Notes under the pieces: model-generated
What the model was told of the DNA's origin: nothing
Databases searched by the model: none
Seen by the model: the letters and a program-made list of their open reading frames with translations, nothing else
Program-made: the position numbers and the translations under genes
Part shown: piece by piece, positions 21,796 through 25,688 of the stretch
How positions within the stretch are numbered: position 1 is the stretch's first letter
Layout of the letters: each line of letters begins with the position of its first letter
NCBI GenBank assembly: GCA_004151065.3
Contig: NWUY0300003937.1
Location: 30,248 to 55,935 of the forward strand
Direction of reading: 5' to 3'
Length of the DNA stretch: 25,688 bases
Source of the DNA: Larix sibirica
Taxonomy: Eukaryota; Streptophyta; Pinopsida; Pinales; Pinaceae

Positions 21796-21867
21796 GGTAG
21801 GGATAGAACAAAAAAATGCAGGCAACGAGGACAGAGGACAAGGTACTGAAACCTCAACAGAGCGATC

Positions 21868-21883
21868 TAAATAAAACCACTTT
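21868..21883. repeat. Right copy of the LINE target-site duplication
   Basis: TAAATAAAACCACTTT, identical to 8501-8516, directly at the 5' end of LINE copy 2. It shows that the outer ends of the 13.35-kb compound come from one insertion. Confidence 0.85.
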
Positions 21884-22149
21884 ATTTGGTGCATAATAAG
21901 AACACGTGTGCTCTGATGTATAACCGGTGCAGCATTATTTTTTGAACATGTCACAAACCCACAAACAACTAGACCTACTATGGTGCACACCATTTATGGT
22001 GCTATCGGTTCTCCATAATGCACTAGTGTGTCATATTCTTGGATGCACCGTTAAATAAAATTTATTAAAAAAAATTATTAAATAAGAGAGATTGGAATTA
22101 AATAACCAACCTAACCAATACCCTCATAGAATTTAAACATCATTATTAT
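21884..22149. other. Continuation of the GGTGCA-rich pre-insertion locus, no gene
   Basis: After the target duplication, GGTGCA or TGCACC recurs near 21888, 21921, 21983 and 22041, in the same style as the sequence left of 8501. This supports the two sides having been contiguous before the LINE inserted. No coding signal is seen. Confidence 0.55.
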
Positions 22150-22720
22150 TGTGGAGTAAATGAATAATAGGTTTCTAGGAATCAATGAGTTTAAACCCAT
22201 TATATCTATTGATATTATTTGGGTTTTTCTCAATTTACATAGGTATTATGATCTTCTTCTTTGTATAATGGTCTTATTTGGCAATAATTTTCCATCCTAC
22301 AAACAAACTTGTGCTTGGTATTCTTTGATTCTTCATCTAGAGAAGATTTATTAGTTCTATTGTGTCTAAGATATGTGCTATGCTCTTTTATTCTAATATG
22401 GAACTCTCTTCCCTTCTTTCTAATATAGTTTGTTTTCCACAAGAACAAGGGATAGAGTATACACCTTTATAATTCATTGGATCTATCAAGTCTTTGCTTG
22501 AGTCTAGCCTACCCTCGATTGTGCTGGGGGCGAAAGGTGACTTTTATATTGCCTTTCTTGAAAATCCTTGCCAATTTGTTAGTATTTCCCTTTATATATA
22601 TGGGAGTGTGGTTTTTGTCCCATCCTCATCATTGTGCTATCTTGGACGTGCTCTTCTTATTTTATTAACCACCTAATTAAAAGGTTTTCCATGATACCCA
22701 TTATTCTTGAATACCATGGT
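22150..22720 (-). pseudogene. Penelope-like linker and GIY-YIG endonuclease (broken)
   Basis: The GIY-YIG domain nicks DNA for element insertion. An upstream linker reads NNGYHGKPFN, KIRRARP and, after a frame change, NTNKLARIFKKGNIKVTFRP (about 22540-22600). The domain opens with GVYSIPCSCGK (GVY at 22457-22465), with the cysteine pair typical of Penelope endonucleases. A 1-nt shift follows, then the YIG position as YIR, GREFHIRIKEH with the expected Arg, and RHNRTNKSSL and TKHKF. A further frame change gives IEKNPNNINRYNGFKLIDS and a TAG where the family usually has Trp (before KP). The YIG glycine is lost and the frames are broken, so no activity is expected. The domain identity rests on several motifs in order. 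Confidence 0.85.
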
Positions 22721-22860
22721 TACCTTGCTCCACATGATTCACGTCAGTTATTTTGATGGCTCGAGTAAGTAAAGTATTAATAATGCCTACTTTTTTGTAG
22801 GATAGTGATCAAAATTAGCGTGTAGGTATATGTTAGTGTGAGTTTTCTTTCTGTAAACCT

Positions 22861-23046
22861 GATGATCCAATGAGTCTATATGATTATTGCTTATGAGAAC
22901 ATCATGGAATAATATACATTTGTTTTCGTACACCTCCATAAAGAATTTTATATGATGATCCAACGATTCCATATCATTATTGCTTATGAGAACATCATGG
23001 AACAATATACATTTTTTTTCGTACACCTCCATAATGAATTTTATAT
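22861..23046. repeat. 93-bp tandem duplication inside the Penelope RT
   Basis: Units 22861-22953 and 22954-23046 align without gaps and differ at 7 of 93 positions. 93 bp is 31 codons, so the duplication keeps frame and repeats the IKF-MEVYE, LFHDVLIS, SLDH block. Both units end in ATTTTATAT, the 9-bp target of the adjacent MITE. Confidence 0.9.
23038..23046. repeat. MITE target-site duplication, left
   Basis: ATTTTATAT directly left of the MITE; also the last 9 bases of the second 93-bp unit. Confidence 0.75.
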
Positions 23047-23304
23047 GGAGTTGTCTAATCGCTCGAAAATCGTTTCTTCGGCGAAATTGTAGATCCTTTT
23101 TTCGGCTTGAAATAGCAATTGCTTCCTGTAACAATACCTTTCATTCATCGGCACACCAGCTCTGCTCATCGCTGCTTTTGCCCTTGGATTTCAACTCTAG
23201 TCCTGCAATAAACGAAAACATACACAAATCGCCAAAAAAAAGGATCTACGATTTTGCCAGAGAAACAATTTCCGGGAAAAATCGTAGATCATTTAGACAA
23301 CTTC
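23047..23304. mobile_element. 258-bp non-autonomous Mutator-like MITE inserted in the Penelope RT
   Basis: The ends are inverted: GGAGTTGTCTAA at 23047-23058 and the reverse complement of GAAGTTGTCTAA at 23293-23304 (11 of 12 match). Weaker inverted similarity extends about 60-70 bp inward on both arms. It is flanked by ATTTTATAT at 23038-23046 and 23305-23313. A 9-bp target duplication and long G-starting inverted ends are hallmarks of the Mutator superfamily. Leaving out the insert and one target copy rejoins the Penelope frame across the IKF motif. A perfect 13-bp inverted repeat lies inside (23243-23255 and 23278-23290, 22-bp loop). No transposase is encoded. Confidence 0.75.
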
Positions 23305-23313
23305 ATTTTATAT
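23305..23313. repeat. MITE target-site duplication, right
   Basis: ATTTTATAT directly right of the MITE, identical to 23038-23046. Confidence 0.75.
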
Positions 23314-24124
23314 TATCATTCTCATTATTTTAATGTTAGAGGAATTTGTCAATAAATTCATTTCTATTGGCCTGATTACATTGGTATCGTCAACGATTCC
23401 TGTCCATAGCTTTGGCTTTGATGAGAAAGATTCTATCACTTTTCTTTCAAAATTCTCCATGTCGAAGTTTGGAATGCATGGGATACTAGAGATCCCATTG
23501 CTATGCCTCTTTTTACTCATTTAGAACTCCTTAGAAGTTGAAGTAGGTGGACTTCAAACAAACTTTTACCGTCATTTTCATATCTTCATTTTTACAAAAC
23601 TATGTTAAAACTAACGAGATCATCCATTCTTTGATTTTTAACCCTATTCAAACAATGGGGAGATCTTTGACCATCAAAGTTGTGTTTCCCAGAAGATAAC
23701 TTAGTTTTATAGCAAGAAACTTTGAGAATTGATATGTCAATGAACCAATTGTATTAACGCCCCAATGGATATCTTCTTTATGCACCTTACGTAGCCCATA
23801 TATACAAGGTGTAACCGAGGTTTTGGCATAAGTTTTAATTTTGTGTTCTCATCAATGGATGTTGATACCATGATCACTTTTATGACATCTTTTGTCGAGT
23901 CTTTTGATAATAACCTTCAAAACCTCTTTGTAATCTGCTTGCTAGTGCTCTCATTTAAAATTGAGGAAGTTATCTTAATTAGTTAAGAATTTAATATTTG
24001 ATTATAATTAGTACGTTGGTCGAATCACTTTAAATTAAATAAACTTTGGTCGTGTCTTCATACCTAAATCTGCCTTCGGTTTGTTTGTTTTATTTTTCTG
24101 TCTTCAGGCCTCTGTATCTCGTCA

Positions 24125-24153
24125 ATGGAACACGGAGAACAGCTAGGAGAAAC
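24125..24153 (+). CDS. Candidate first coding exon of the PAH (Sin3-like) gene
   Basis: An ATG at 24125-24127 starts MEHGEQLGE and runs 29 nt into a good splice donor (AAC/GTGAGT, GT at 24154). The exon ends two bases into a codon. An acceptor AG at 24727-24728 has exactly the phase needed to join it to the PAH frame, giving a 575-bp intron. That phase match is the main support. The exon is very short, so chance is possible. No promoter element was clearly seen upstream. Confidence 0.4.
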
Positions 24154-24728
24154 GTGAGTTAATTTATCTTCTCAACTCCACTTTTTTGCAATCGCTTTAT
24201 TCGTCTCAACGGAATTTCAATATTTGAAGGACCGATTTTCTGTTTTCTTTACATCTGATTGACGGAATTTGATTTGAAGGACCGATTTTGTGTTTTCTTT
24301 ACATTTGAGCCACCATTGCTTTTACTGCTTGTCTATCTTATATGTCAAGAACTTCATTTATATGTTCAATACTGTGGATATGTCAAGAACTTCATTTCAT
24401 AGAAAGATTGGACTTATGAAGCGGATGTATTTCTTGACTATTAGTTTCACTATTTTTGCAACGTCTCTGATTTACCATAAACATTTTAAGGCGCTACGCT
24501 TCTTCTGAATTTTGAATGTATTCTTGTTGCCAGTGGAATTTGATAATCAAAATCACAATGGACTGCCACGATTGTTTTTCTCTTTATGGTATCAAAATCA
24601 TTTATTATTTCCTTGGAGATCTACTGCCTTCATAACTTTTTCTTTTCTAAATGTTTCCTTGGAGATCTATGTTATCCCGCTAGATGTCTGACCGTTTCTT
24701 GTAATAACTTGTGGATAATCTTATATAG
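24154..24728 (+). other. Candidate intron with short direct repeats
   Basis: T-rich sequence between a GTGAGT donor and a TATAG acceptor. It contains three local direct repeats: a unit of about 50 bp at 24208-24258 and 24261-24308; an 18-bp unit (ATGTCAAGAACTTCATTT) at 24342-24359 and 24380-24397; and a 16-bp unit (TTTCCTTGGAGATCTA) at 24608-24623 and 24654-24669. Confidence 0.45.
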
Positions 24729-24850
24729 CTCCACACTACATCAAGATTCTGATGGATCAGAGAGGCCAACAATGGGTGATGCTTCGGCATATCTCAAGGT
24801 AGTCAAAGAAGTATTCAAGGATACTCCACACAAATATGACCAGTTTCTTG
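24729..24850 (+). CDS. PAH-domain exon of a Sin3-like protein (partial)
   Basis: PAH domains of Sin3 co-repressors are four-helix scaffolds that bind transcription factors; plant Sin3-like (SNL) proteins recruit histone deacetylases in the nucleus. This exon reads PTMGDASAYLKVVKEVFKD, then KYDQFL, which matches the first half of a plant Sin3 PAH domain (usual form DALSYLKEVK, KYD-FLEVMKDFK). The match breaks at the undetermined base 24851. If that base is T, GTAAAC would be a splice donor with the exon ending after codon 24847-24849, so the rest of the domain would lie in a later exon. I did not find that exon before 25688. Reading through instead gives non-PAH sequence to a stop at about 24931. 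It could be a full SNL gene with long introns, a small PAH-only gene, or a gene fragment. Confidence 0.6.
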
Positions 24851-24851
24851 N

Positions 24852-25688
24852 AAACTTGTTTTTGACATATGCAGAGCTTTCCATTGTGGCTACAAATATC
24901 GAGATGGCTTCGGCGTTGCCAGTATTGAAATAAAGAATCTGGTGACGAAAACCGTCATTGAGCCCGTGCCCATGTGACAACGCCTCAGATCTAAAATAAC
25001 TTCCTACTTAATTTAGGTCTTTTATTTCACCGTCTAAGTCTGGAGGTTGCATATGGAGCTAATTAGGTAAGTTGGCCAGCCACTGAAGTTCTCCATAATA
25101 TATAATATGGAGCTGGAGTTAAAGGTTGTCCGTAATATATGAGGTGGACTCGAGTTGGTTTGGAGTACACTGCATACCACGTTATATAATAAAATATGTG
25201 CGTTCACTTTATTTTATCTTATTCATGAAATTCGATGTTTTTTCAACAAGTGTAAGACCATCCCTATACAGGGGATAGAGAGGATACCTCTTCAAGCACT
25301 ACGAATATTAGCATCCTTTACAAAGATTTTGAATTTCGATATACATTGTAGGAAATTTTATTTTAATTTGCTGAACTATCTTATAAAATATAAAAGAAAT
25401 AATTAATTGAAATTGAAGTCAATTTGAAAATGTAAAAATGTATAAAGTAAGTTCATGTCATATATCTTTTTCCTTATCGTTATTTTAAGTAAAAAATACT
25501 ATCCTTATTTTAAGTAAAAAGTAGTATCAATGGATTGATAGAAATCATTAGGAATTAATTTGCTGCTTAGTGTAGGGAGCTTGCTTTATCACCAACATAA
25601 GTAGATGTGTGGTTCATGGGTAGAGTTTTTTTATTTTAAATCATAATCATTACATAATTATTAGAGGTACCTACAAAACTTTTTAGAA
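24852..25688. other. AT-rich stretch to the right edge, no gene recognised
   Basis: It would be intron or 3' flank of the PAH gene. The open frame at 25155-25406 has no recognisable motif. A short direct repeat (TTATTTTAAGTAAAAA) occurs near 25480-25525. No second half of a PAH domain is seen. Confidence 0.4.

Larger units (their letters stand above)
16563..21867 (-). mobile_element. L1-type LINE, copy 2 (complete 5' end, 3' part missing)
   Basis: This is a second copy of the same LINE family in the same orientation, about nine bases in ten identical to copy 1 by eye. It begins at 21863-21867 next to the right target-site duplication. It ends abruptly at 16563, inside the spacer between zf-RVT and RNase H, at the point equivalent to 10586 of copy 1. 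Four bases (GATC, 21864-21867) between the common LINE 5' end and the duplication look untemplated. RNase H, the extra 3' frame and the tail are absent here. Confidence 0.9.
22150..23990 (-). mobile_element. Penelope-like element remnant with RT and GIY-YIG endonuclease
   Basis: Read on the minus strand across several frames, this stretch gives the Penelope order: RT motifs (YGLRKVHKEDI, TIGSLTYQ, LVSFN, GIAMGS, VDDTNVI, VYRKKTHTN-YLHANF), a linker (NTNKLARIFKKGNIKVTFRP), then a GIY-YIG domain (GVYSIPCSCGK, YIR, GREFHIRIKEH) and the tail IEKNPNNINRYNGFKLIDS. Each block falls in the expected order and spacing. The element is broken by frameshifts, stops, a MITE insertion and a 93-bp duplication. 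Penelope elements with this endonuclease are widespread in animals, and a conifer group (called Dryad in the literature) has been attributed to ancient transfer from arthropods. I infer that this copy belongs there. Confidence 0.85.
22787..23990 (-). pseudogene. Penelope-like reverse transcriptase (broken)
   Basis: The RT copies element RNA at the target. Visible parts from N to C are: YGLRKVHKEDI (about 23778-23800); TIGSLTYQFSKFLAIKLSYL (23690-23758); motif A as LVSFN, where the expected catalytic Asp is Asn (AAC, 23604-23606); STYFNF near 23545; GIAMGS (about 23489-23506); FDMENFERKVIESF; and the catalytic VDD at 23386-23394 within VDDTNVI. Reading is then cut by the MITE and resumes with IKF-MEVYE and LFHDVLIS, which occur twice because of the 93-bp duplication, then VYRKKTHTN (22820-22860). 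At least three frames are needed, so it is dead. The 5' end of the element is not resolved beyond about 23990. Confidence 0.8.

Noticed and set aside
10586-21867. Simple tandem duplication of the LINE with its flank
   Set aside because: The sequences after the two LINE 5' ends (15876 on and 21864 on) are unrelated, which a tandem duplication would not give.
21679-21993. ORF1 of LINE copy 2 starting at 21993
   Set aside because: That start lies outside the element, beyond the target duplication; the shared ATG at 21793-21795 is the real start.
22477-22676. Plus-strand hydrophobic open frames (60-63 codons)
   Set aside because: Antisense to the Penelope linker, whose minus-strand motifs are clear.

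Overview
This window looks like nuclear DNA of a seed plant, most likely a conifer. It is AT-rich, gene-poor and filled with old, broken retroelements. It holds a Ty1/copia gag remnant, a plant-type L1 LINE with a cellular-type RNase H, and a Penelope-like element (PLE) with a GIY-YIG endonuclease. PLEs of that kind are otherwise rare in plants but have been reported in conifers. The only host-gene signal is a Sin3-type PAH exon near the right end. I see no bacterial gene, CRISPR array, rRNA or tRNA.

Layout. 1-1845 (minus) is a decayed copia gag region in one reading frame with three zinc knuckles, running off the left edge. 1846-8500 is mostly unrecognised AT-rich DNA with a microsatellite, several short tandem arrays and one coding-like remnant (5446-5769, minus). 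8501-21883 is a LINE compound. One 16-bp target-site duplication (TAAATAAAACCACTTT) brackets about 13.35 kb containing one LINE copy with both ends (8514-15875), a 687-bp unrelated spacer, and a second copy with a complete 5' end but no 3' end (16563-21867). Each LINE has ORF1 (DUF4283 plus zinc knuckle) and ORF2 (endonuclease, reverse transcriptase, zf-RVT, RNase H), joined by a TAATG stop-start overlap. The 3' region carries an extra unrecognised reading frame.

22150-23990 (minus) is the PLE: reverse transcriptase, linker and GIY-YIG endonuclease in one order but several frames. Its RT is interrupted by a 258-bp Mutator-like MITE with 9-bp target duplications and contains a 93-bp in-frame tandem duplication ending exactly at that target site. 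24125-24850 (plus) is a probable two-exon start of a PAH (Sin3-like) protein. The remainder to 25688 shows no gene.

How it fits together: the window reads as nested transposon history rather than a pathway. The PLE was interrupted by a MITE. A nearby GGTGCA-rich locus took a LINE insertion. That LINE seems later to have gained an internal copy of a sister LINE plus its 5' flank, either by templated repair or through misassembly (an N lies 5 bp from the junction). Many LINE stop codons are C-to-T changes at CHG sites, as expected for methylated plant transposons.
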